A DNA stretch of 64,000 nucleotides from Ilex aquifolium (Eukaryota > Streptophyta > Magnoliopsida > Aquifoliales > Aquifoliaceae), in NCBI GenBank assembly GCA_951799425.1, contig OX637405.1:26205635-26269634 (forward strand), given 5' to 3'. The notes beneath the pieces are model-generated. The model made no database searches. It was not told the DNA's origin and saw nothing but the letters and a program-made list of their open reading frames with translations. How positions within the stretch are numbered: position 1 is the first letter of the stretch; each line of letters begins with the position of its first letter. Below, one piece after another: positions 36,510-46,559 of the stretch. Both the position numbers and the translations under genes were made by a program.

Positions 36510-37241
36510 TGTTGGAAAAGTGGATCCAAATAAAGTGAACGGCAGGGTGAGGCGCGGACTAGGTCGCTCTCTTAAGACGATTCGCGCCCCTTTATGATAG
36601 AATCACAGCACAGAAGGTATAGACGCGTCGTCCCCAGGATACAACAGCCCAGCCTATTGACTGTTGCTTCACTCAAATCTGCACAATCGAATGAAGCAGA
36701 AGCTTCACACACACCTTTGAATATTGCCCAGAAACTTATCTAAGAAAATATAGCTGATATGATATATCTGTATACTGAATATATGTACATATATATACTG
36801 ATAATATATGTGTTTAATAGGCCGTAATTACTTCTATATTTAATTGGTTAATAAATTAAATATGACTGTTGGAATACTAGCCGTTGGAGGCTTTTGGTAT
36901 TCAGCAACTGAAATTTTATTTAATATTGAAGTAATAACAGAAAATAATAATAAAAAGTGGGTTTAATACCAGTTAATATTTTATTTAATTTTGGCGAGCC
37001 AGGGGAACCCACTACCCGGGTCGTGGACTAGGTACAACCATGTGTTTCGTAGATTTTAGAAATCCGTATCTCCTCCGCTAGTCCCCCCCCTGCGCACGTG
37101 AGAGTCCCAAGACCTCTCTTTGATTCAAAGGCTAGATAACACTAGTCTATATATATACTCAAATATCTTTGGTCTTTTAGTCGATGTGGGATTGAGTTCC
37201 CACACAAGACAAAACACTCTTTTAGTTAAAATATTCTAACA
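36510..37241 (-). repeat. 5' LTR of the young Copia element
   Basis: 732 bp. On the minus strand a TATATATA-type box lies near 37147-37158, so transcription should start close to 37115 and run leftward into the polyprotein. Confidence 0.93.
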
Positions 37242-37248
37242 ATTTGAT

Positions 37249-37396
37249 GATCACAAGTTCATCTTTAAATTTGGCACGAGGTCTTCACTCCTTGACCTTA
37301 TTGTCTTGAGTTTTAGTTGGTAAATCCTATGGCAACTTAATGGTGTATGGATGGATTTGATAACTATGTTGTTATGGTGCCAGATTCGATGCCTCC
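37249..37396 (+). repeat. 148-bp flanking direct repeat, right copy
   Basis: Identical to 30990-31137. It begins 7 bp (ATTTGAT) after the Copia 5' LTR. Confidence 0.95.
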
Positions 37397-37889
37397 CAAT
37401 CCAAGTTTTGGCTTAAGGTCAATTGATGAACTAAGTAATGGTGAAAATAAAAATGAGGCCCCTTTTCCTGCATATAGAGACAGATGGTGTCACATAATAC
37501 TGATGAAGAGATTGGGGAAATATGTAGTGTAGCTTGTGGTCACTCAACTCATTTAAGTACATTTGCTGAGCAGAAATTGAGCTCACGAGGAGGTTTTTCG
37601 GAAAGATTGCATCCAGAGATGGGTTTGTTGCTCCAAGATTGAATACCTAAAGCGTTAGATTGGTTGACCTTTCAACACATAATTTAGAAGTTCAATCTCA
37701 TTAGCAGATTCTTGCTCTCATTCCAACAACCTTGTAACAATGTCCTGATTTCCTTTTGAAGTCAAGATAAGCTTGAAATGCAAATACCCATTTGTTAACT
37801 CTTTTAAAGTACTTCTTGTAGGAATTACTCCAATATTATTTCGATTGAAAAATCTCTCTAATACCACTTTGGTGGAGTCAAATGGATTA
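37397..37889. other. Non-coding interval
   Basis: No recognised gene. A 61-residue plus-strand frame (37347-37532) has no family I know. Confidence 0.4.
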
Positions 37890-37894
37890 GAAAT

Positions 37895-38635
37895 TGATGG
37901 CGTAAATCTACCGAAAATGAACTAGGGGTCAGATATGCGTGGAATTAAGAGTGGTGTCTGAGCTACAAGGCTCGTGTCAAGCAATGCTGGTTGATGCTTA
38001 GGGGAATTGAGGAAGGGGAGATAACACAACAGAATTACAGTGGTTCACTGGCCTGAGCTCGGCTAGTCCACTCTGGAATGGAGTCTCTAGCTCCTATTTT
38101 CTTATTGATTGTGTTGGATGTGTTACAGCGTAGAGAGGAGAGAATTAGGGTTTTTTTGTGGCTCTATTGCCTATCCCCTCTCAATGGAGGCCTACCCCCC
38201 TTTTATAGCCTCTTGCTTACCTCTAATCCGATTTTACTTCCTATAATGAAGGGATCTTCATTTCTCTCTCTCTCTCTCCAATCCCAGAGTTACCTAAACT
38301 CCATATGGCTGGCTTTAACGGTCTATGTCCCGAGATCTTCGCCTTCTACCATGGGATCCTCCTACTTATTTGGAGAGGATCTTGGTTTGTTAAGGATTTT
38401 ATGCCTTGGTTACAACTTGGCTTCTACTTCGGAGGTGCCCTCTATCATCTTGCTATCCCCTCGCCTTTTCCCCAATTATCTTGCTTGGGGGAGCTCCAAT
38501 AATGGCTAGACGAGCTCTGACTATGGCTGGATGAGCTCTGACTATGGCTGGACGAGCTCTGCTTTTCTTCTCCGAGCTCCCGAGCTGAGCTCATTTCCTG
38601 AGCTCGTGTTTTGGGGTTTCTTTTAGGTATCATCA
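37895..38635 (-). mobile_element. Solo LTR of the left-edge Gypsy family
   Basis: The LTR is 741 bp, TGATGG..CATCA, with identical GAAAT duplications at 37890-37894 and 38636-38640. It is homologous along its length to the 5' LTR at 530-1250. Three GAGCTC-bearing units of about 20 bp (38505-38565) outnumber those in the 530 copy. No internal sequence remains. Confidence 0.88.
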
Positions 38636-38695
38636 GAAATAAAATTGAAGGAAATAAACATTGGGGTGTAGTTTGAAATTTTCAAAGTTTTAGAA

Positions 38696-38720
38696 TTTTT
38701 TAGAGATTGCCCCCACTGAA
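38696..38720. mobile_element. hAT-end-like scrap
   Basis: The words 'gattgcccccactgaaaa' recur at 40866 in a longer hAT-like terminus. Only a fragment remains here. Confidence 0.3.
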
Positions 38721-38842
38721 AAGCTTTTAAACTTAAGGGTAGTCATGTATTTTTTTCAAACATGTGGGGTTCCTTTAAACTTTAGTAAATGTAAAAAGTG
38801 ACTTTTACTCTGTCCAGGCATAAGGCCCTGGTTTCTTGGATT

Positions 38843-39127
38843 TATTACCAAAATACTGTCATTTTCAAAAAAAAAAAAACCGATTTATCGCACTTTTCAA
38901 CTGAATTACCGATCTACTGCAGTTTTTTAAAGCGGAATTGTTGATTCTGCTTTCAACACGATTCCGCTTTCAACAAGTAATACAACAAAAGGAAAAAATG
39001 CATTTTTGTAATTATAAAAAAACGTTCTTGTTGATTCCGCTTTCAAAAACTGCAGTAGATCGAAAAATAAATTGAAAAGTGCGGTAGATCGATATTTTTA
39101 TTTGAAAATGGCAGTATTTTGGTAATA
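38843..39127. mobile_element. 285-bp inverted-repeat element
   Basis: It begins TATTACCAAAATACTG and ends CAGTATTTTGGTAATA. The arms continue as imperfect complements (cattttcaaa / tttgaaaatg, gatctactgcag / ctgcagtagatc). GATT occurs on both sides (38839-38842 and 39128-39131) as a candidate 4-bp duplication. Nearly the whole element can fold into one long hairpin. The superfamily was not assigned. Confidence 0.75.
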
Positions 39128-39131
39128 GATT

Positions 39132-40140
39132 CTCGGTTTCCTTTATTCCGGCCAAAACTTCGTCCGTCTCATTTATGATCTCTCTCCGTTCGACATGCAT
39201 GGATCCTTAGGTTCTCTCTTCGTTCTAGTTCTACATTCTAGAAACTCGTTCTCCTCAATTTTTTACTCCCTCTTTAGTGGTATCTCTCTCTATTTTCGAC
39301 TTCAATCATTGTTGCCAAGATCTATTGGGAATATTGCTTAGAAGGATGAAAGCTTAGGAGATTTTTTCAAAGTTGGTTTGTCGGGAGGTAAACAAAGAAC
39401 GATTTCTTTTTTCGATCATATTAATATATGTTTTAATTTATGGGCCAGTGATTAGGTTTTTTATTTGCTTACCCACTTAATTTTTTTCTCATCATAGAAA
39501 GTAAAGCATTGATATCTGGATTTGAACTGAACTATGAAAATTTGATGTTTTTGTATATTGATGTATTTAGAATATATTTCGGAGCTCAAGAGAATACATT
39601 ATGCCAAATGAGTTGAAAGATTACACCACTATATTTCGGAATTTGTTGCTCTCTGTTGTGCTATTTTTGTACGTCGAATTGATATTGGCAATTGTAATTT
39701 CTTCAAATAATTGGATTGTTATATTTAGAATTTATGTTTTATGAATTACTTTTTTGATTAAATCATTTTGATTGATTGGGCTTGAGTAAATTGATTGTGA
39801 TAGATTAAGTTATTCCTATATCTAAGATTGATTTAGTTAATTTTTTTTTTTTACCACAGATTGATTTAATTGACTTGTGGTAGATTTAATTTTTCTAAAT
39901 TATTTCTGTTAAAAATTGTTCAATTTTTCTAAACTATTTTGATATATTCTTCTTGAATAATGCATACTTAGTTGTGTACGGCTAAAGAAATTAATTTTTG
40001 AATAAGCTATAGATAAAAAAATTTGTCATATTTTATAAATGATAACTTCATAAGAATTTTTTTTTTTTTTTGTTGATTTTTTAGTAAATCTCTCGTATAT
40101 GATGCTTTGGTAAAAATAATGTCAACATTTAGAGTTAAAT
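39132..40140. other. A+T-rich non-coding interval
   Basis: A CT-rich stretch at 39140-39300 looks like a 5'-UTR, but no open frame follows. The remainder shows only low-complexity A/T runs. Confidence 0.4.
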
Positions 40141-40905
40141 AGTTAGATGTTTAAGATTGCCCCACTAAAAAAGTTGTCTGGCCCCTGTAATGGATTTGTT
40201 TGGACTAATGAGAACACAACAATCGAATTTGGATTATATCCAACTGGGTGAAGCCTTAGGAATACTTTTCTGCAAAACGGGTTTGTCCATTTAAGCTGGT
40301 GCGAATTATGTATAATTAGAATAGTTATTGTGTAGTCGAAAATTAACAGTAGACATTTACAAATATGGTACTTTATAACTGTCTCAAGAAAATGATAAAC
40401 AACAAAGCTCACATCAATACAATAAAATTGGCAAATGAGGTGTCTCTTGATTTTTGAGAACACAACACTTGAAATTGAGCTATATACAGTTGAGCGAATC
40501 ATTAGGAATATTTTTCTGCAGCTTGGGCATGTCCACCTTTTTTTTTTTTTTTTTTTTTATGTTTAAAAAATGAATGGGGGCAAAATAGAGCGTCCAGAGA
40601 CCACTCTGATAGACCCTCGTTGGTGTGATCATGAGGTCTTGGAAACGAACCTAGCTAGCTTAGCATAACAATGAACCATCGAGCTCCAATGTTGACTTCA
40701 AGACTCGAACCTCCAACGTCAAAATAAGAAGTTTAGTTGGTATCTCACTAGACCACCCCACTCGGTGTGGGCTTGTCCACTTAAGCTGGCAAAAATAAGG
40801 TATGCATGAGTTGGATAATTAATATTAACTAAAATTTGTTTCAGATATCTACGAGGATAGATGTTTAAGATTGCCCCCACTGAAAAAGTTGTCTAGCTCT
40901 GCCCT
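40140..40905. repeat. Diverged local duplication with hAT-like ends, holding a SINE
   Basis: Copy 1 (about 40140-40340) and copy 2 (about 40440-40810, SINE removed) share 'gagaacacaaca', 'taggaata-ttttctgca', 'gg--tgtcca--taagctgg'. Both carry 'agatgtttaagattgcccc-act-aaaaagttgtct', at 40145 and 40858. The second continues to ..gctctgccctg (40905), which resembles a hAT terminus read in reverse (CAGGGCAGAGC). Confidence 0.55.
40537..40767 (-). mobile_element. tRNA-derived SINE with 13-bp target duplication
   Basis: On the minus strand the element starts near CACCGAGTGGGGTGG. It has an A-box-like TCTAGTGAGATACC and a B box GGTTCGAGTCT (complement at 40702-40712), and ends in a long poly(A), seen as a T run at 40538-40559. 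It is flanked by TGGGCATGTCCAC (40524-40536) and TGGGCTTGTCCAC (40768-40780), a 13-bp duplication with one mismatch. At about 231 bp it fits plant SINEs. It encodes no protein and relies on LINE machinery. Confidence 0.85.
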
Positions 40906-41269
40906 GTTCATGTGGTAGACTTGATTCAATAATCTACCACGAATATATTACTTGAACAAATATATTCATTCGGATCCCCTCAATCTTAAGATTCTTTTAG
41001 TTATTAAAAATTTGAGTCCCCATTAAATCATTAAGCATCATTTAAGGACCCCATTTAAGAATTCAACTATTAATCACTGAATGAGTGAAGTTGGAAGCTC
41101 AAGAACTAGCGTATGGAGCCTCTCATTGAAAGAATTTTTGAATTAGAAGGATCCGGTTCTTTATTGTTAGACTTTGGGTTGGAATCAAAATGGGATTCCA
41201 AGTGGATGTGCGTGCCCAATTAGTACGGAGAAGTTCATTTTGTAACTGACTATTTTCTTTAGTGGGATT
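40906..41269. other. Non-coding interval
   Basis: No gene or clear element seen. Confidence 0.4.
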
Positions 41270-41274
41270 GACAG

Positions 41275-42102
41275 TGATGAGCCCGAAATTAATTGGGTCA
41301 GGCCCAATAAATCAAGAAAGCCCAAGTCAATAAAAAATGATTCAGGCCCAATGAAATAAGAGGGGCCCACGTCACCAAATTAATCAAGGATCAAGGTAAA
41401 GAGAAGTCATCAAGGAGAAGCCAAGAGAGCACCCCAAGGGGGCGCCGCTCAAGGGGGACACCAAGGGGCGCCGCCCAGGTCCTCTGCCTCTCCTTCGCCC
41501 TCTTGACTCTGTCACTCCAACTCAAATCCAACCCAGCTCAAGAAGACAACTCAAGTCCAACCCAGCTCAGGATCCTCCTCCGAAGGAATAGGAACACGAG
41601 GGAGAAAATATCAGGATGCAGACGGAGATCTATTTCTACCTTAACTGTGCTTACCAAAGAGATCTATTTCTACCATGATTGTACTTACCAAAATAGTGGA
41701 AGACCTCTCACACACGTCACCGCCTCACCGCCTTACTAAGCCTATATAATGTAAGCTCTCTCCACAAGGAGAGGGATCTGAACAACACCCTTGACACCTC
41801 TACAATACATTCTCCTACACACACTACACCTCCCTATACACATTGTTTCTCTCTTCTAAAACATTGTAATGCTCCGGTGTATATTCTCTCAGTTACTCAT
41901 CAATAAAGATCTCCGGCCACCGCAGCCGTTCCCGAGAGTGGAGTAGGTCACCCGGACCGAACCACTATAAATCTTTGTGTTTACTCTATATTTACTGTTT
42001 TGTCATTGATCTGTCATTGATTGCCTACTTACTGCTTATTAATTACATTTGTTCATATACTTGACTGTTGATCTTGTACGAAAACCGATTTGTGCATCAT
42101 CA
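41275..42102 (+). mobile_element. 828-bp solo LTR (Ty3/Gypsy)
   Basis: The ends TGATGA..TCATCA are a perfect 6-bp inverted repeat. It is flanked by identical GACAG duplications (41270-41274 and 42103-42107). A TATA-like 'ctatataatg' (about 41742) precedes a CT-rich leader. 'caataaagatctccgg' near 41901 looks like a polyadenylation signal region in plus orientation. No internal part remains. Confidence 0.85.
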
Positions 42103-42107
42103 GACAG

Positions 42108-42770
42108 TTTGGCACAGGTAGGAACCTGCAAATCCATCAATGCAAGACACTCCTTTGAGACGATAGTTTTAGGCATTGACCTTCTACATCCCTTTCCCTT
42201 TTCTTTAACCATTATGGGAGGCAAAGAAGGGCTAGCTCTAGTCCCATGTAATTTGACTCTATGTAGTGTTACTTTTGCTTCGCAATTGAACCAGGTATCA
42301 CTTATAATGATTTTCACGTAATTGGTATGAGAGTCACTATATTGTATTTTCGTGCACTTTCTACATTGTGTCAACCTAAAAGGAAATAGGGATATAGAAC
42401 TTGACTTGAAATCAAACAATTTACACTGCCTCCTATCACAATAAGGTAGACTTTTTGCCTTCCTTAAGTCCAGGTTACAAAAATGATTCTTACTCACGAA
42501 AGGGATTGAGGGAGGATTGAAGGTTCAATAGTGTTGAAAACGTACTAGCCACCAATGATCGTAATTTCGCAAAAGTACCATTGGCCGATCCTCCTTTTGA
42601 ATCTTTGAACAAAAAATTGATCTCTCCATGAGCTCGAATAAGAGCTCTGAATCGAAAAAGTAACTAGAACTTGACTTAACACAAAAGAAGTGAGTGTCGA
42701 AAAAAACCGATTTCTTAAGGCTATAGCAATTCAAGTATTACTTGATATACATAATTTTTTTTTTCGCCGC
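42108..42770 (-). other. Unidentified block, possibly decayed coding DNA
   Basis: A minus-strand frame gives KVTLHRVKLHGTRASPSLPP and then KTIVSKECLALMDLQVPTCA, with base composition less A+T-rich than its surroundings. A second frame (42734-42525) follows. I do not recognise the family. It could be an old gene piece or organelle DNA inserted in the nucleus. Confidence 0.25.
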
Positions 42771-42825
42771 ACCACAGTTTTAACCTCCGATCGAACTACA
42801 AACATGAATAGGTAGCACCTAAGGT

Positions 42826-42843
42826 GTTTTTTTTTTTTTTTTT

Positions 42844-42873
<30 letters not shown>
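42826..42873 (+). repeat. T28-G20 homopolymer block
   Basis: A run of 28 T (42826-42853) passes directly into 20 G (42854-42873). Such joined runs are often length-uncertain in sequencing. Confidence 0.95.
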
Positions 42874-42876
<3 letters not shown>

Positions 42877-42879
42877 GGT

Positions 42880-44091
42880 ATCATTTTATCTAATTATACT
42901 ACTTGAGTCCTACTGCATACAGGTTTGTTTTTTATAAAAAAAAATCCATGAAGTATGAATCACGTTTTTTATTTATTTTTGCTAATAAAGCACTACTAAC
43001 AAACTAAAATAATTAAACAACTCAGGTTAGTGACTGCTTTAAGTATTCATAAAGAAGATCTGCATGTGGTTTACTCAATTTTAAATTGTGCATATGTCAG
43101 TCAAGTTCAATAGATTATTGTCAAACGTAATCGATCTGATTTGATATCATTAAAAATAACAAGATACTAAATACCTACCACCGTAGTGAGAAAAAAAGTG
43201 AATAACACTTTGCACGTTCAAATTTTTTTAGATTTTTAATCTATATTTTGAAAGATTCAAATTTATAGATTTCACCCTCAATCAGACAAAACTGTCACAA
43301 TCTGGTCCAAAACAAATGAAGGACGAGAAGAGAGCATCATTTCTACGTGTAACGAACAAGAGCACTTCGAATTAACATAAAAGAACGAGAGAATAACTTT
43401 GTAATATTATATTATTGATTGATTGACTCATATCACTTAGCTCCATATATATAGGAATTACCAAAATCCTAATCTTTCCAATTATACGAGAAAAATCCTT
43501 AATTATACTAAACTTACCAAATAAAAAATTATGATCTAACTAAATAACATAAAAACATGTGTCGTATGGAGTATAAAAAAACTAACGGCACTAAATTAGG
43601 AATCTCTTATAATTTTTTATTAATTTCTAAGTTATATCCTAAAACGACAAAAAAAGTTTTTGAAGTCCTTAAACCATAAAATTCATCCAAAAATTAAAGG
43701 AGCTCATGTCGAAGCAATAAATCTTGATCATGCCCTGATTTGGATCAAATAGCACTGGTCCCACATGAAATCCTAATGCATCGTGTAAGTGAATATATGA
43801 CGGGTTAATGAGTATCCTAAAGATTTTTCTTTTTCGATGACTCCCACTTTCTTTTTTCCCTTATTCTCTATGACTTCAATTAACACGATTATGAATTATG
43901 TATTTCATTAATATGCTTCTAAACATGTTTAGCATGAGCTCTATGATCTTTACAAATGAGCAATTTGAATTAAAGATAAGTACTCTCAACAATTCAAGTA
44001 CAATTATTTTTGCCTCGCCTTTTTAATGATTGGCCACATTTTGCACTTTTCACACAATCGGCCTTTGACATCTTTTACAGAATTGCGGTTT
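42880..44091. other. A+T-rich non-coding interval
   Basis: No gene seen. The part near 43380-43520 has LTR-like wording but no boundaries. Confidence 0.4.
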
Positions 44092-44363
44092 AACTAATCT
44101 TTAGTCATATGTTCACCAATCACCAATATTTAGAGTCACTTCAGATTATCAATAGTTCAAGCAAATAAAACTCCTAAGTATAAAGGTAAATAGTAAGTGT
44201 GTACTTGGTTTTGAATTTTTCAAAGCTAAACAATATTGAAGCATGCTAGAATGAAAAAGACTTTGGTTAATGAATCATACAATAAGATTTATGCCACTAA
44301 GTTCTCTATTCTCTAATATGACTCATAGCAATGCACATTTCAAATTTGATATAAGGATGAAAT
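44092..44363 (+). repeat. Dispersed repeat, copy 2
   Basis: Partner of 4276-4551. It is cut at its right end by the LTR starting at 44365. Confidence 0.6.
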
Positions 44364-44364
44364 A

Positions 44365-45525
44365 TGTTAGATCATGTATTTGTAATTGGCTAATTTTGTG
44401 GAGTCCATTATAAAATATCAACCATTTTCATGGTCATGATGCTATCAAGTTCAAGATTTGAAAGTATCGTTTAAGGGAGGAGATCAAGCGTCAAATTTAC
44501 ATCATTCAACCTCCGTATGCACCTTCATACTTAGAACAAAGGTAATGACCTAGACGCCTAAGATGAACTTTTAATTATTTTAATTTAGGTTAATTAGGAT
44601 AAAAATAGAATTGGAAGCGATCTGATTATAACTTCTAGGTGATTTTAAAATAAAAGTTTGTGGAGTCCATTATAAAATCTCAACCATTTTCATGGTCATG
44701 ATGCTATCAAGTTCAAGATTTGAAAGTATCGTTTAAGGGAGGAGATCAAGCGTCAAATTTACATCATTCAACCTCCGTATGCACCTTCATACTTAGAACA
44801 AAGGTAATGACCTAGACGCCTAAGATGAACTTTTAATTATTTTAATTTAGGTTAATTAGGATAAAAATAGAATTGGAAGCGATCTGATTATAACTTCTAG
44901 GTGATTTTAAAATAAAAGTTTTTATAAACCATTTATGAATTTTAAAAACATAGTTTGAGTCACAATTGGACTCCTTTTGAGCAGCATCATTTAGTCCTCA
45001 AGAAGACAAGTTTTTGCGTGGTTGTAGGCTTAAAATCCTATAAGAACCGCCCTATACTCGCTAGCCTTCGCTAGAACAATATCTTGATGACTTAGGATAA
45101 AAGGAAAAAGGCTATGAGGGATCAGCACAAGGCTCGCTCTAGCGGTCCTGGTTCTTCGTTGGTTTGAAACGTTTTTCTTTTGACTCTAGTGCCAATCGCC
45201 CTTCCACCGACCAAGCGGTCGTTCACAAATCTGAATTTTTTTTTTTAATAAAACTTAGGTTAAGCGTCTTGTGAGATTTTATAATATTTAAAACTATCTT
45301 TTTACCTTGAGAACATCCACCACAACTTAGATCCCTAAAATCCAAAGGCTACCATTAGTGATTTTACCAAATTGCTCGAACCCTAGACAAACCGTGTTCC
45401 GGAGAGGTCAAAGTGAAACTAGAGCAGACGTCGAAAAGGGACTTTCGGCGGAGAGACATTGCAAGGAAATGAGTATCTAATCATAGTATTTGTTGAGATA
45501 TAAGTCTCGAGTACTTGTAGTGGTT
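44365..45525 (+). mobile_element. Truncated Copia LTR, same family as 6967-8435
   Basis: It starts TGTTAGATCATG and aligns, in opposite orientation, with most of 6967-8435 (shared 'cgctagccttcgct', 'cttttgagca-ca', 'cgacggagag', 'gttgag-tataagtct-gagta'). The match fades near 45525, so the U5 end is missing. The likely target was the dispersed repeat to its left. It is a fossil. Confidence 0.7.
44395..44918 (+). repeat. 262-bp tandem duplication in the LTR U3
   Basis: Units 44395-44656 and 44657-44918 differ at one position by eye (atatc versus atctc). The relative at 6967-8435 has a single copy of this part. The duplication starts 30 bp inside the LTR. Confidence 0.92.
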
Positions 45526-46458
45526 TGATGAATATAATTTTCATTAAAAAATAAATAAAAATAGGTTTTCCCGATGAAATAAGTTCCTAGGGGAAAGGAG
45601 ACCATCTCCTAGGAAAATATTCCTTGGCAATTATATGCTCCTTATTATTTTTCCACTATTTTCCCCAAGGAATTGAGCCTATTAGGTCTAAAATATCATA
45701 AAAATGCCCCACAATTTATTTCTTCACCAAAAATGAATATTTACCAAGGAAAAACATTTTTTTGTCAGTAAATACTTTTCACCCCCAACATGCCCCAACC
45801 AACATGGCGACAAAAAAATTCCTTGAGCAAAAACATTATTTACGAATTTTTTGGTTTTTGCCAGAAAAAATTTCTTAGGGAAAACACTAATTTGTTGAAG
45901 TATTATATTATGAGCGGAGTTAACATTTGCCAATTGATCCATAACCATAAGTGGGTTATGTTGTCATATTTATTCTCATATTTGAAGAACAGTGGGTAAA
46001 ATGCTAATGACTCATAGCGTAACAATAGAATTTGTCCAAAATAAAAAGAACAATGGTCGTAGATGGTAGGATTAAATATTTTTTTGTAGGTGTGGCCATT
46101 ATAAGTGAGTCTAGAAATTTCCAAAGGGGGCAACTAAGACTGCCAAAAGAGAAAAAATTACAATTATTTTGGTTATACGGAAAATATACAAAACTAGTGG
46201 GAGCCTAACTAATAACTCATAATAAATATACAAAACATAAGTGATCAAAAAATTAATTTCAAAACTTGGGGCTATGGCCAATGAGAAATGATGGAATGTA
46301 TTCAATGATTCAATATTTACGTTGCTTGTGTATTTATAGGAATAATTTACTTGATGATTGGTTATTATCAGCATCTTCACTTGTTGATTGATTCCTGTCA
46401 GCATCCGATTAGTTGCTTCGTTGTTGATTGGTTGTTATCCAAATCTAAGAAGATCTTG
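45526..46458. other. Non-coding interval
   Basis: No gene recognised. Short repeated 'cctagg' and 'aaggaa' words occur near 45560-45720. Confidence 0.4.
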
Positions 46459-46494
46459 CAGAGATAAGATTAGCTCCAGCTAATCTTATCTCTG
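46459..46494. repeat. 17-bp perfect hairpin with 2-nt spacer
   Basis: The arms CAGAGATAAGATTAGCT (46459-46475) and its exact complement (46478-46494) are separated by CC. A shorter stem, CCCCAG/CTGGGG, follows near 46501-46520. This could be a decayed transposon end or a cruciform-forming site. Confidence 0.85.
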
Positions 46495-46559
46495 ATATGG
46501 CCCCAGTTCATAGCTGGGGTTCAAAGTTTGTGACCATAGCACGGAAATAAGGCCAAATA

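Larger units (their letters stand above)
31138..37241 (-). mobile_element. Young, whole-looking Ty1/Copia element
   Basis: The element is 6,104 bp with two 732-bp LTRs (31138-31869 and 36510-37241) of TGTTGG..CTAACA form. I could see only one difference between them, so the insertion is very recent (under about 0.1 million years at usual plant rates). One uninterrupted polyprotein lies between them on the minus strand. A polypurine tract (minus strand ..aagtggggga) abuts the 3' LTR at 31870-31882. The element looks whole. No 5-bp target duplication flanks it (CCTCC on the left, ATTTG on the right); a 148-bp direct repeat does. The leader is only 23 bp and lacks an obvious methionine-tRNA primer site. 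The Copia lineage was not resolved. Confidence 0.93.

Noticed and set aside
30990-37396. 148-bp repeats as true LTRs of an outer element
   Set aside because: They lack TG..CA ends, primer site or polypurine tract. The real 732-bp LTRs lie inside them.
40697-40760. tRNA gene
   Set aside because: The A and B boxes belong to a SINE head. The body, poly(A) and target duplication show a retroposon, and no cloverleaf with an acceptor stem was seen.
42103-42115. 'agtttggcac' after the 41275 solo LTR as a primer site
   Set aside because: GACAG here is the target duplication matching 41270-41274, so this is flanking DNA, not element interior.
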